From Myxococcus dinghuensis (GTDB lineage Bacteria; Myxococcota; Myxococcia; Myxococcales; Myxococcaceae), in NCBI RefSeq assembly GCF_024198235.1, contig NZ_JAKCFB010000035.1, positions 1-64,000 on the forward strand: DNA of 64,000 nt, written 5' to 3'. The notes beneath the pieces were generated by a model, which saw only the letters and a list, made by a program, of their open reading frames with translations, searched no databases and was not told where the DNA came from. The translations under genes and the position numbers were made by a program. Below are positions 1-8,673 of this stretch, piece by piece (the first letter of the stretch is position 1; every line of letters begins with the position of its first letter).

Positions 1-487
1 CCTCCGGTGGCGCGGGCGGCTGCGGCGCCTGGGGCGCGGCCACCGCGGCGGGCGGCGTGGGCGCCGCGACGGGTGCGGGGGTGGGCGCCGGGGCCGCGGG
101 CGTCACCGGCGTGGCGAGCGGCAGCTGCGCCCGGCCCTCGTCGACCGCCTTCTTCTCCTCCGGCGTCATGCGGCGCAGGGTGATGATGGTGCCGTCCTGC
201 TCCAGTCGCAGCGAGTAGGCGCGCGCCACGGTGTTGAGGGCCTGGGTGGCGGTGACGCCGCGCAGGTGGACCTCGGCGGGCACGTCCAGGTCGCCGGTGG
301 CGACGAGGTTGAGGCCGCCCTTCTCCGCGATGGCCTTGAGCACGTCGCGCAGGCTGCCGCGGGCGGACACGTCGATGGTGGCGGGGGCGCTGGCCGCGGC
401 CTGGGGGGCGGTGGCGGCGGGCTCGGCGAACGACAGCGGGGCGCCGAGCAGGAGCGCGGGGACGAGGAGTCGAGGGGAGATCTTCAT
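1..487 (-). CDS. STN-domain (secretin/TonB N-terminal) protein, partial
   Basis: The gene starts at an ATG at 487 and runs off the left edge, so the C-terminus is missing. About 162 residues are visible. They begin with a cleavable signal peptide (hydrophobic LLVPALLLGAPLSFA). An STN-like domain follows at about residues 38-105 (IDVSARGSLRDVLKAIAEKG, later VTATQALNTVARAYSL). After that comes a long Ala/Pro linker. STN domains occur at the N-terminus of secretins and of signalling TonB receptors such as FecA, where they contact an anti-sigma factor. The gene lies 6 bp downstream of an anti-sigma gene, so an envelope signalling or periplasmic scaffold role is plausible. The unseen C-terminus could still be a secretin, a barrel or nothing further. 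Confidence 0.7.
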   Translation of the reverse strand, partial: MKISPRLLVPALLLGAPLSFAEPAATAPQAAASAPATIDVSARGSLRDVLKAIAEKGGLNLVATGDLDVPAEVHLRGVTATQALNTVARAYSLRLEQDGTIITLRRMTPEEKKAVDEGRAQLPLATPVTPAAPAPTPAPVAAPTPPAAVAAPQAPQPPAPPE

Positions 488-493
488 GGTCGC

Positions 494-997
494 TCAGGCC
501 TCGGAGGGGGTGGGGGCGCTGCCTGCGAGCCGCTTCAGTCCGGCAAGGGAGGTGACGAGGAGGAAGGCGAGGATGGCCGCCACGGCCAGCCCCTCGGTGG
601 ACCACAGCGCGCGGGCGCCACTGAGCACGCCCTCGGCGAACAGCCGTCCCTCCACGACGAAGGACGCGACGCCCGTTCCGAGGCGGCTGAGGGCCTGGTC
701 GTTCAACACCAGGTAGCCGAGGCCGCCCACGAGCGAGGTCATCAGGATGGCGAGCCCGGACCACACCTCGCGTCGCTGCGGTACGGGCTCGGCCGCGACG
801 CGCGCCATGACGCTGGCGACCAGCGTGGGAGGCGGGAGGGGATCCGCCAGCCGGTACAGGTCCTTCTCCAGGAGGCGGTGGTCCTCGAGGACGGCGGCGC
901 AGGCCTCGCACTCCGCCGCGTGGTCCAGCGCGGGCCCTTCGCCCTCTTCCAGCTCGGCGAAGAGGACCTCCAGGTCGGGACACAGGTGCGCGCTCAT
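494..997 (-). CDS. Zinc-binding (ZAS-type) anti-sigma factor, membrane-anchored
   Basis: This 167-residue protein starts at the ATG that overlaps the sigma-factor stop by four bases (ATGA, 994-997), which signals translational coupling. The N-terminus carries the zinc anti-sigma motif H26-x3-C30-x2-C33. Two hydrophobic stretches follow at about 80-98 and 137-155, so the protein should sit in the inner membrane with its sigma-binding domain in the cytoplasm. In the ZAS family this domain holds the partner ECF sigma factor inactive. The cognate partner is almost certainly the gene upstream. The downstream STN-domain gene is 6 bp away and probably co-transcribed. Most ZAS anti-sigmas have one membrane helix; the second here is unusual. 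Confidence 0.85.
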   Translation of the reverse strand: MSAHLCPDLEVLFAELEEGEGPALDHAAECEACAAVLEDHRLLEKDLYRLADPLPPPTLVASVMARVAAEPVPQRREVWSGLAILMTSLVGGLGYLVLNDQALSRLGTGVASFVVEGRLFAEGVLSGARALWSTEGLAVAAILAFLLVTSLAGLKRLAGSAPTPSEA

Positions 998-1623
998 CGG
1001 GGGGCCTCCTCGGTGGTCATCTTCTTGCGCAGCTTCTCCCGGGCCCTGAAGAGCCGGGCCATGATGGTGCCAGGGGCGCACCCGAGGATCTGCGCGATCT
1101 CCTTCGTCGTGCGCTTCTGGACGTAGTAGAGCGCAAGGACTTCACGGTCGTCGACGGAGAGCGTGGCCATGGCCTCCTCGAGCGACTGGCGCTCCTCGCG
1201 GGCGATGGCGCCTTCCTCCTGCGACGCCTCGCCGCTGGGGAGGACCTCCTTCATGGGCTCCAGCTCCTCCGTGCGCACCTTCGTGCGGCGGCGCAGCAGG
1301 TCCAGGCAGAGGTTGCGGGTGATGGCGAGCACCCACAGGTCGAAGGGACGGGAGTCGTCGTAGCGGTGGAGGTTCTGGTAGGCGCGCAGCAGCGCCTCCT
1401 GGGAGATCTCCGCGGCCTCGGCCTCGCTCTGCAGCAGGCGCAGCGCCAGGCCGTACACCTGCCGCTGGACACTGCGGACCAGCGACTCGAAGGCGGACGG
1501 GTCACCCCGGCGGGCCGCCTGCACGTCGGCCTTCCAGGGGAGCGGGACGGCGTCGTCAGCCATCAGCATCCCGATGGCGTGGGCGAGCGTCCCGGGAGCG
1601 TCGTCGAGGGCAAGAGCGTTCAC
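994..1623 (-). CDS. ECF-type RNA polymerase sigma factor
   Basis: This 209-residue sigma-70 family protein lacks regions 1 and 3, as ECF factors do. Region 2 is at about residues 45-115, with the core-binding and -10 recognition segment around AEISQEALLRAYQNLHRY. Region 4 is at about 150-200, with the helix-turn-helix TTKEIAQILGCAPGTIMARL. The start chosen is GTG at 1623. A shorter start at an internal Met (MLMADD, about residue 19) is possible because no strong ribosome site is visible. The factor overlaps its anti-sigma gene by four bases. It probably directs an envelope-related regulon that includes this operon; that is inference from context. Confidence 0.9.
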   Translation of the reverse strand: MNALALDDAPGTLAHAIGMLMADDAVPLPWKADVQAARRGDPSAFESLVRSVQRQVYGLALRLLQSEAEAAEISQEALLRAYQNLHRYDDSRPFDLWVLAITRNLCLDLLRRRTKVRTEELEPMKEVLPSGEASQEEGAIAREERQSLEEAMATLSVDDREVLALYYVQKRTTKEIAQILGCAPGTIMARLFRAREKLRKKMTTEEAPR

Positions 1624-1685
1624 ATTCCGTTCTACGGCGTGAGCCCCGGCCCATTGCGTCCAGGTGTTTCATGCCCGTGGCAACT

Positions 1686-3170
1686 CTATTTCTTCCGTGA
1701 TTTCGCCCGCTTGGCGGCTGTCTCGGCCCGGGCGACCTCCCGGGCGGCCTTGCGCTGGCGCTGTTTTTCACGGAATCCGAGCGGCGCGGCGGGCTCCTGC
1801 TCCTTCTTGGGGACCGCCTGCTGGGCGAGCGCCTTGCCACGCGTGGGCGCGCCGGTGTCGGGCGTCTCCCGGGGGGCGGGACGGCGGCTGGGCGCCCGGG
1901 TGGGGGGGCCACGGCGGCTGGAGGGCAGGGCGGTGGCCTGTTCGGCCTCGACGAGCCTGGGCCGCTGCGAGGCGCGGATCTCCTCGGCGGTGTCCTCGGC
2001 GTACTCGAAATGGAACAGCCGCTTGACCACCAGGGTGGCGTAGGCGCCGGGGGGGAGGGTGAAGGCGACGTTGACCTTGATGTGGTCCCGGTTCAGCTCG
2101 TCGTTCTGGGTGCGGCCCACCACCAGCTTGTGGGGGAACGACAGGATGGGGCGCTCCTCGTGCTTGAAGAACAGCATGCGCCCCGCCTCGGGGATGCGCA
2201 GGTCCGCCAGTTGGAGCTTCTCGCGGCCCAGCACCCACCGCACGGCCTCCTCGACCTTCGGGTCGGAGAAGGTGCTGTCCGGGGCGAGCAGGGGGAAGGT
2301 GGCGTCGCGCAGGGTGCGCAGCACCTCCGGGCTCGCGTCGCGGTGGAACAGCAGCGTGCCCGCCTGGTACTTCATGGGGAACAGGTGCTCGCGCGGCAGC
2401 AGCAACTGGAGGTAGCGCCGGACGCCCTCGTTCCAGAGGTAGCTCTGGTAGGTGAACAGCAGCATCGCGCGGTAGTCCGCGTCGATCTGCAGGAACGCCT
2501 TCACGAAGTCCTTGGGCGCGTCGCGCAGCGCCTTGAGGACGCGGTGGTACTTCTTGGTCCCCTCGAAGGGCACGCGCGCGTCCCAGCGGCCCCAGTTGTC
2601 GCGCCAGAAGGCCTTCACCTTGGCGTCCTCGGTGCGGTCCAGCTCCGACGGCTTGGCCAGGTAGTTGTGGAGGGCCGCCTCGAAGTCGCCCCGGATGAGG
2701 TCCTTGGCGATGAAGCCCTGGCCGTGCTTCAGCGAGCCGAAGCGCTGGCTGTCGAAGTAGTTGACGACGCCCAGGCGGTTGACCTCGGCGGTGGCCACGT
2801 TGAGGGGCCCCAGGGACTCCGGCTCCAGGGACCGCACGGTGACGGAGAAGCGGTTGGAGGTGATGTTGGCCGCGGACAGGGCCTTGTTGGTGCGCCCCAG
2901 GTACTTCAGGCGCAGGTCGGGCTCCTGCATGTCTACGTCGGCGCCGTCCACCGCGATGAGCTGCTCGGTCCGGCCCTGCTTGTCCTTCAGCCCGCAGTAG
3001 CTGATGGAGCCCGGCTTGAGGCCGAACGCGTCGCGCAGGCGCGCCACGGCGTCGAAGGTGGACAGCTTCTGCTTGTCCATCAGGTAGACCCGGAAGCGCC
3101 CGCTGGGAACCTCGTCGAACCGGTAGGATTCCTTGACGCTGAAGTCTTCGGGCTTCTGTTTGATTCGCAC
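1686..3170 (-). CDS. truD: tRNA pseudouridine(13) synthase TruD with long basic C-terminal tail
   Basis: TruD isomerises U13 of certain tRNAs to pseudouridine. The family signature GLKDKQGRTEQ (residues 60-70) holds the catalytic Asp63, and the second signature NYFDSQRFGSLKHG is present. The start is GTG at 3170 with an AGGGGGG ribosome site just upstream. At 494 residues the protein is far longer than E. coli TruD (about 350). The excess is a C-terminal extension from about residue 400, first Pro/Arg-rich and ending in a Lys/Arg-rich tail (RKAAREVARAETAAKRAKSR). This tail could increase RNA affinity; its function is not known from the family. The gene stands alone between the sigma-factor operon and a divergent cyclase operon. 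Confidence 0.93.
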   Translation of the reverse strand: MRIKQKPEDFSVKESYRFDEVPSGRFRVYLMDKQKLSTFDAVARLRDAFGLKPGSISYCGLKDKQGRTEQLIAVDGADVDMQEPDLRLKYLGRTNKALSAANITSNRFSVTVRSLEPESLGPLNVATAEVNRLGVVNYFDSQRFGSLKHGQGFIAKDLIRGDFEAALHNYLAKPSELDRTEDAKVKAFWRDNWGRWDARVPFEGTKKYHRVLKALRDAPKDFVKAFLQIDADYRAMLLFTYQSYLWNEGVRRYLQLLLPREHLFPMKYQAGTLLFHRDASPEVLRTLRDATFPLLAPDSTFSDPKVEEAVRWVLGREKLQLADLRIPEAGRMLFFKHEERPILSFPHKLVVGRTQNDELNRDHIKVNVAFTLPPGAYATLVVKRLFHFEYAEDTAEEIRASQRPRLVEAEQATALPSSRRGPPTRAPSRRPAPRETPDTGAPTRGKALAQQAVPKKEQEPAAPLGFREKQRQRKAAREVARAETAAKRAKSRKK

Positions 3171-3392
3171 GGGCCCCCCTTACCAGCGAGTGCCCCGGGA
3201 TAGAAGCGGGGCGCATGGGGCCCATGCGAGAGGGCCCGGGGGTGGGGCGGGGAGTCCACCCCAGCCGGGGCCGGGGCCGGACCCTGACCGGCCGTGCAGG
3301 GCACCCCGGGGCGGGCGGAAAGGGGGGCGGGCGCCAGATGCTCCCCGGGCGCGACCGGCTCTGGTAGTGTCCGGGCCGGTGAGGATTTGCGC

Positions 3393-5054
3393 GTGAGCCA
3401 GGCACCCGCCCCATTCGCTCAAAAGTCCGGCCAGCTTCGCGGACCCCGACTGACGGGACGCTTCGCCGACGGCAGTCTCGGGGAGTTCCCCCTGGGACCG
3501 CTGACGTCGCTCGGCCGCCATCCGTCCAACACGCTGCGCCTGGTGGACCGGGAGGTCTCCAAGGAGCACGCCACCATCGAACGGGTGGGCAAGGACTTCG
3601 TCCTCAAGGACCTGGGGTCCTCCAACGGCACGTTCGTCAACGGCAAGCGGGTGAAGGAGCTGCGCCTCAAGGACGGGGATGAGATCGCCCTGGGGTCCTC
3701 GCGGCTCATCTTCCACAGCGGCGAGCCGGCGGTGAACCACGAGGCGCCCACCGCGCCCGGCGTGACGGTGGTCGCCCAGTCGGTGTCCATGCCCGCCTTC
3801 CTGGCGCAGATGGACCAGGTGCCGCAGAACTTCCGTCCGGTGGACCAGCTGACGGACGGGGAGGCGCTGCGCCGCGACTACGAGAAGCTGCGCATCGCCC
3901 ACGAGTTCCACCGGCAGGTGAGCCTGCAGGGCAGCCAGACGGGGCTGTTCGACCAGATCCTCAAGGTCGCCTTCCAGCTCCTGGCGGCGGACCACGGCGT
4001 CATCCTCAAGGTGTCCGGGGACGGCGAGTTCATCCCCGCCGCGGTGCACCACCGCACGGGCAAGCCCGTCAACGTCGTGCTCTCCGACACCGTGCTCAAG
4101 CGCGTGGTGGAGACGGGCAAGGCGGTGCTGACGGCGGACGCCATCATCGACGAGCGCTTCTCCGGGGCGCAGAGCATCGTCGCGCAGGGCATCCGGTCCG
4201 CCATGGCGGTGCCGCTGATGGTGAAGACGAAGATCCAGGCGGTGCTCTTCCTGGACAGCCGGCAGCAGATCAACGCCTTCTCGGAGAAGGACCTGAACAT
4301 CCTCTCCGGCATCGCCTCGCAGGCGAGCATCGCGCTGGAGAACGTGGTGCTGGGCGAGCAGATCCGCGCGGAGGCGGTGACGCGCGCGGAGCTCAGCCGC
4401 TTCCTGTCCAAGGCGGTGGCGGACGCGGTGATCTCCGGCGAGACGGAGGACCTGCGCCAGAGCCGCCTGGCCGAGGTGAGCTGCCTGTTCGCGGACATCC
4501 GCGGCTTCACCACCATCTCCGAGAACGAGTCGCCGCAGGAGGTGGTGGCGATGCTCAACACCTTCTTCTCCTCGATGGCGGACGTGGTGTTCCGCTACGA
4601 GGGGAACCTGGACAAGTTCATCGGCGACTGCGTCATGGCCGTGTGGGGCCCGCCGCTGTCGCACCCGGACGACGCGGCGCGGGCGCTGCGGGCGGCGCTG
4701 GAGATGCAGGACGCGGTGGAGGCGATCAACCGCCAGCGCGTCACGGTGGGCAAGGCGCCCATCGAGGTCGGCATCGGCATCAACACCGGCCAGGCCGTCG
4801 TCGGGTACATGGGCAGCGCGGAGCGGCACGAGTTCACCGCCATCGGCGACACGGTGAACACCGCCTCGCGCCTGTGCGGCATGGCCAAGAGCGGCGAGGT
4901 GCTGGCGTCCGAGTCGACGGTCCGCAAGGCGGGCGCCGGGTTCGACGTGGAGGAGCTGCCGGCCCTGCAGGTGAAGGGCAAGGAGAAGGCCGTGCCCACC
5001 TACCGGATCCACGGCGTGGAACACACGACCGCTGCCTCCCCGCGCCGCGCATGA
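3393..5054 (+). CDS. FHA-GAF-class III adenylate cyclase
   Basis: This 553-residue soluble protein makes cyclic nucleotide under the control of two sensor domains. An FHA domain (about 30-105: GRHPSN, VSKEHATI, DLGSSNGTFVNG) binds phospho-threonine. A GAF domain spans about 165-325. The class III cyclase catalytic domain spans about 360-535. The metal-binding aspartates are D368 (FADIRGFT) and D412 (DKFIGD). The purine-selecting lysine K408 is present, as is the FTAIGDTVNTASRL segment with its Thr, Asn and Arg, so ATP is the expected substrate and all catalytic residues look intact. The start is GTG at 3393, preceded at 8 bases by GAGG. The stop overlaps the next gene, a Ser/Thr kinase, by ATGA. 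A phospho-threonine reader joined to a kinase gene suggests the kinase controls the cyclase. Confidence 0.92.
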   Translation: MSQAPAPFAQKSGQLRGPRLTGRFADGSLGEFPLGPLTSLGRHPSNTLRLVDREVSKEHATIERVGKDFVLKDLGSSNGTFVNGKRVKELRLKDGDEIALGSSRLIFHSGEPAVNHEAPTAPGVTVVAQSVSMPAFLAQMDQVPQNFRPVDQLTDGEALRRDYEKLRIAHEFHRQVSLQGSQTGLFDQILKVAFQLLAADHGVILKVSGDGEFIPAAVHHRTGKPVNVVLSDTVLKRVVETGKAVLTADAIIDERFSGAQSIVAQGIRSAMAVPLMVKTKIQAVLFLDSRQQINAFSEKDLNILSGIASQASIALENVVLGEQIRAEAVTRAELSRFLSKAVADAVISGETEDLRQSRLAEVSCLFADIRGFTTISENESPQEVVAMLNTFFSSMADVVFRYEGNLDKFIGDCVMAVWGPPLSHPDDAARALRAALEMQDAVEAINRQRVTVGKAPIEVGIGINTGQAVVGYMGSAERHEFTAIGDTVNTASRLCGMAKSGEVLASESTVRKAGAGFDVEELPALQVKGKEKAVPTYRIHGVEHTTAASPRRA

Positions 5055-7453
5055 CGACGACGCAGGCGTGCCCCAACTGCGGGATCCAGCACGACATCCG
5101 TGTGTACGTCAGCGGTCAGCGCGTGACGTGCAAGTGTGGGATCCGCTTCGAGGTGCGCCGGCTGGATGTGCAGGGGACCCGCTCGGGCATGTCGGGCATC
5201 TCCCCGGCGGCCCGGGACGGCAACACGACCTTCGCGCCGCACCGCGCGCAGGGCGGGGCCGAGCACACGCGGGACACGGTGGTGCCCGGGGGCGGCGGGT
5301 CCCAGGTCCGGCGTGTCGAGGTGGACGTCCTCTTGCCAGGCGTCGCGGTGGGTGGTGGGGTGGGGGAAAGTGTCGAGGGGCCGACACTGGGGGACGTCAC
5401 CGACGTCGTCCAGGAGGTCGGCGGTGGAATGTTCCCGGGCGGGGCCGGGCCGGGGCAGGACCGTGGAGTTTCCGTGGAATCGGGTCGTACGGGTTCGAAC
5501 GGCGTGGCGCTTCCGGGCGTGCCCCTGTCGGGCGCGGCGCCGGTGGATGGGAGCGTGGGCGCGCCCGGGGCCAGCGGCGTGGCGCTGCCTTCGGCCACGC
5601 CGAGCATCGAGGAGGCCGTGGGTCGTACCGTGGTGCGCACCGGCCTGCCGACGGGGCGTGGCGACGAGGCCTCGGACCTGGATGTCCACGCGGCGAGCAC
5701 CTACGTCGGGCCGAAGGTGACGTTGCCGGGGTTCGAGCTGCTGGAGCTGCTCGGTCGCGGCGGCATGGGCGAGGTGTGGCTGGGGCGGCAGGTGTCGCTG
5801 GGGCGCACGGTGGCGGTGAAGCTGCTGCCGCCGAGGCTGGCGAAGGACCCGGAGTTCGTCGCCCGCTTCGAGAAGGAGGCCACGGCGCTGGCCGCCTTGA
5901 ACCACCCGCACATCGTGCAGATCATCGACCGGGGCGTGGTCGGTGAGCACTACTTCTTCGTGATGGAGTTCGTGGAGGGCCGCTCGCTGCGCGAGGCGAT
6001 GGGCAACAGCGCGCTCACGCCCCAGCAGGCGCTGAAGTGGATGCTGCAGGCGGCGCGCGCCATCGAGTGCGCGCACGACAAGGACATCATCCACCGCGAC
6101 CTCAAGCCGGAGAACATCCTCCTGGATGGTCGCGGGCACGTGAAGGTCGCGGACTTCGGGCTCGCGGGCATCCGCCAGGCGGACACGGCGCAGCACCTCA
6201 CGGCCACGGCGGTGGCCATGGGCACGCTGAACTACATGGCCCCGGAGCAGCGGCGCGACGCGAAGAGCGTGGATGGCCGCGCGGACCTGTTCTCGCTGGG
6301 CGTGGTGCTCTACGAGGTCCTCACGGGGGAGCTGCCCCTGGGGCGCTTCAAGCTGCCGTCCCGGAAGGTGCCGGGGCTGGATCCTCGCGTGGACACGGTC
6401 GTGGAGCGGCTGCTCGAGACCGACCCGGAGGCGCGCTACGCGAACGCCGGAGAGTTCTGTCAGGCGCTCGAGGCGATGATCTCCAGCTCGTCGGGCCCCG
6501 CGTTGATGCCCTCCGGCACGACGGAGCGCCGCCCCGTCACGACGCGAGGCAACAGCCAGTTGACGCGCAAGCTGCGGCTGGGGTGGCGGCGGGTGCGCGG
6601 CGGGTTGTCGTTGGTGGGTGGGCTCGCGGTGCTCGGGCTCGCGGTGCGCTGGTTCGTGGGGCCGGTCAGCCTCCATGTCGGCCCGGTCGACAAGGGCGGG
6701 CAGGAGGCGGCGCAGGGGCCCGCGAAGCCGTGGCCGCCCAACACGTACCACGAGGTGTTCGCGTCCGCGGAGCTGGTGGCCCCCGAGCAGCCCGGAGGCG
6801 TCTCGCGCTTCGAGGTGTCGTTCAACACGAACGGCGCCGAGGAGCTCAACCTCCACAGCGGCGAGTGGAAGCTGGTGGACGGGCAGCTCCAGGCGAAGCA
6901 GGGCGGCAAGGAGACCCAGGGGCGCCGGCTGGTGCCGCGCGCGTACGTGGCCCGGCGCTACTTCGCGGCGGACGACTTCGACGCACAGGTGCTGATGGAC
7001 GTGAAGCACCTGGGCAAGGAGTACGCCGAGGAGCCCGACGCCCAGCACTACGGCGAGCTGTCGTTCCGCATCAAGGACCTCCAGGTGTCGGCCTTCGCCA
7101 TTCCGGACGTGGGCATGCGCCTGGCGTGGCGCTACTTCTCCGACGACGGGCAGGAAGTGGTGGGGAACAGCGCGCAGGACACGGACAGTCTCGTCGAGGA
7201 CGAGATGCCGCTGCCGTCCGACGGCCCCTACACGGTGCGGTTGAAGATGAGCCGGGCGAAGGGTGGGGTGTTGGTGGAGGGCTTCCTGGGCCGCCACCGC
7301 TTCGCGCGCAAGCTGCTGCCGGGGCTGGAGAACCGGGTCGGCAAGGTGGCGCTCGGGTGCCGCAACCTCGCGTGCTCGTTCGACGACCTGAAGGTGAAGG
7401 GGCGCCTGGAAGAGCGGCCCGCGCGGAAGGTCGCCGCAGGTCAGGAGCAGTGA
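5051..7453 (+). CDS. Membrane Ser/Thr protein kinase with N-terminal zinc ribbon
   Basis: This 800-residue Hanks-type kinase begins with a small zinc-ribbon-like module (CPNC at 7-10 and CKC at about 29-31). A low-complexity linker of nearly 190 residues follows. The kinase domain spans about 228-480: glycine loop GRGGMGEV, catalytic Lys257 (VAVKLL), HRDLKPEN at 348-355, the DFG motif and GTLNYMAPEQ. One membrane helix lies at about 518-537. The C-terminal roughly 260 residues should face the periplasm and may sense a ligand; I do not recognise their fold. Translation is coupled to the FHA-cyclase through a four-base overlap, so the cyclase FHA domain is the first candidate substrate or reader. 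N-terminal zinc ribbons on such kinases are known from myxobacteria, but their role is unclear. Confidence 0.92.
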   Translation: MTTTQACPNCGIQHDIRVYVSGQRVTCKCGIRFEVRRLDVQGTRSGMSGISPAARDGNTTFAPHRAQGGAEHTRDTVVPGGGGSQVRRVEVDVLLPGVAVGGGVGESVEGPTLGDVTDVVQEVGGGMFPGGAGPGQDRGVSVESGRTGSNGVALPGVPLSGAAPVDGSVGAPGASGVALPSATPSIEEAVGRTVVRTGLPTGRGDEASDLDVHAASTYVGPKVTLPGFELLELLGRGGMGEVWLGRQVSLGRTVAVKLLPPRLAKDPEFVARFEKEATALAALNHPHIVQIIDRGVVGEHYFFVMEFVEGRSLREAMGNSALTPQQALKWMLQAARAIECAHDKDIIHRDLKPENILLDGRGHVKVADFGLAGIRQADTAQHLTATAVAMGTLNYMAPEQRRDAKSVDGRADLFSLGVVLYEVLTGELPLGRFKLPSRKVPGLDPRVDTVVERLLETDPEARYANAGEFCQALEAMISSSSGPALMPSGTTERRPVTTRGNSQLTRKLRLGWRRVRGGLSLVGGLAVLGLAVRWFVGPVSLHVGPVDKGGQEAAQGPAKPWPPNTYHEVFASAELVAPEQPGGVSRFEVSFNTNGAEELNLHSGEWKLVDGQLQAKQGGKETQGRRLVPRAYVARRYFAADDFDAQVLMDVKHLGKEYAEEPDAQHYGELSFRIKDLQVSAFAIPDVGMRLAWRYFSDDGQEVVGNSAQDTDSLVEDEMPLPSDGPYTVRLKMSRAKGGVLVEGFLGRHRFARKLLPGLENRVGKVALGCRNLACSFDDLKVKGRLEERPARKVAAGQEQ

Positions 7454-7482
7454 CGGCGCGGCAGTGAGGCCCGCGGTCTCCA

Positions 7483-7522
7483 CCGTGTGGCCGTGCGTGT
7501 GGCGCGTCTCTCCGCCACACGG
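7483..7522 (+). repeat. Competing hairpins downstream of the kinase gene
   Basis: Two 5' arms can pair with one 3' arm. CCGTGTGGC (7483-7491) pairs with GCCACACGG (7514-7522). GTGTGGCG (7497-7504) pairs with CGCCACAC (7513-7520) across an 8-base loop. Only one can form at a time. The site lies 30 bp after the kinase stop and about 190 bp before the next gene. It may be a terminator or attenuator. No T tract follows. Confidence 0.4.
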
Positions 7523-7708
7523 TCTGGAACCCTCCTGTTTCCGACACTCGCGCGGCATGCGTCCGTGCGAGGCGCGCGGGGTGGGCTGTTCGCTGACGGA
7601 CGCCGCATGGCACCGGGCGACCTTGCGCGTGTCCTTCGCGCACCCCAAGTTCCGGGCTCGTGGCCGGGATGCAGGGTTCGGGCGTGGTGGGGCCTGCCGG
7701 GGGTAGGG

Positions 7709-8656
7709 ATGGACAACTGGCGCATGGTGCTGGCGCCCCTCTACGCGGCGTTCCTCGCGGCGCTCGTCGTGGTGGCATTCACCTACGGGAGGCGAGGGGC
7801 CGCGGTCCGCGTCCCCCGTGTCCCGTTCGTCTGGTTCGGTCTGCTGGCCCTGGGCGCGCTGCTCGTCGTGGCGCGCATCGGCGACGGCCGGGTGTGGGTC
7901 TCCTCCGCCATCCTGGAGCGCAGCCTCGGGGCCGCGCTGCTGGTCCTGGCCGCGCTCGCGGCGGTGCGTGGGACGCGGGTCCGCTCCGGCGCGGAGTTGC
8001 TGCGGGCCTCGGCGCCGCGCAGGTTGGATGACGCCGTGGCGGCGCTGCGCTCCGGCCAGGGCTCGGGTTGGGGCGTCTACCAGGGAACGTTGGACGCGGA
8101 GAACGCGCTCGTCTCGCCCGGAGGCGTCCACTGCGCGTTCTACGAGGCGGAGGTCCGAGAGGTCGCCGCGGATGGCCGCAAGGGCCCGCTGTTGTCGCGT
8201 GAGCGCGCGTTCCCTCCGGAGCTCGCCCTGCGGGGGCTGCACAGCCGGGCGACCGTGAGGTTCTCCCCGGTGTCGCTCATGGCCTCCGTGCTGCCCCGAC
8301 GTTGTCGTGAGCTGCCCACGCTCGCTCGGGTGAGCCTTCGCGAGGAGGCCTCGGTGCTCGGGTCCGCTCGTGCCGGAGGGCCGGCGGAGCGGATGGACGC
8401 GGCCGAGCCTCGCGCCCTGTCCTGGGAATGCGTCGGCGCCGCCGGGGACTCGTGCTTCGTGGTGGGCGAGCTGACACGAGGAGCCGCCGCGGGCTCCTTC
8501 CTCCTCCGGGGGCGCGGTGGCGGCCCCGCGCTCCTCGTGCTCGGCGCGGAGGCGGAGGCCACGCGCGGCACGTTGGCGCGCCGCGCCTGGCGTCACTTCA
8601 CGGTGGCCGCCACGCTGTCGATCCTCGCGGCGGCCATGCTGTCACGCTCGATGTGA
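7709..8656 (+). CDS. Membrane protein with a GIDE/MULAN-like (BAM) domain, no RING
   Basis: This 315-residue protein starts at ATG 7709 after a G-rich stretch. It has hydrophobic segments at about 8-25, 38-53 and 68-85, and a C-terminal helix near 295-312. The middle part resembles the domain between the two membrane helices of eukaryotic mitochondrial E3 ligase GIDE/MULAN and its prokaryotic relatives. The supporting features are a conserved opening (LVSPGGVHCAFYEAEV) that follows a predicted strand pair, and a late SCFVVGELTRG segment just before the last helix. The RING finger is absent, as in bacterial members, so no ligase activity is implied. It is the last gene of the kinase/cyclase direction. 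Similarity was judged by eye and is moderate. Confidence 0.6.
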   Translation: MDNWRMVLAPLYAAFLAALVVVAFTYGRRGAAVRVPRVPFVWFGLLALGALLVVARIGDGRVWVSSAILERSLGAALLVLAALAAVRGTRVRSGAELLRASAPRRLDDAVAALRSGQGSGWGVYQGTLDAENALVSPGGVHCAFYEAEVREVAADGRKGPLLSRERAFPPELALRGLHSRATVRFSPVSLMASVLPRRCRELPTLARVSLREEASVLGSARAGGPAERMDAAEPRALSWECVGAAGDSCFVVGELTRGAAAGSFLLRGRGGGPALLVLGAEAEATRGTLARRAWRHFTVAATLSILAAAMLSRSM

Positions 8657-8673
8657 GTCGCTCCCGCCGGGGG

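Noticed and set aside
5000-8596. A 1198-codon minus-strand frame across the kinase and membrane-protein genes.
   Set aside because: The kinase motifs prove the opposite strand is coding; the frame is an artefact of GC bias.
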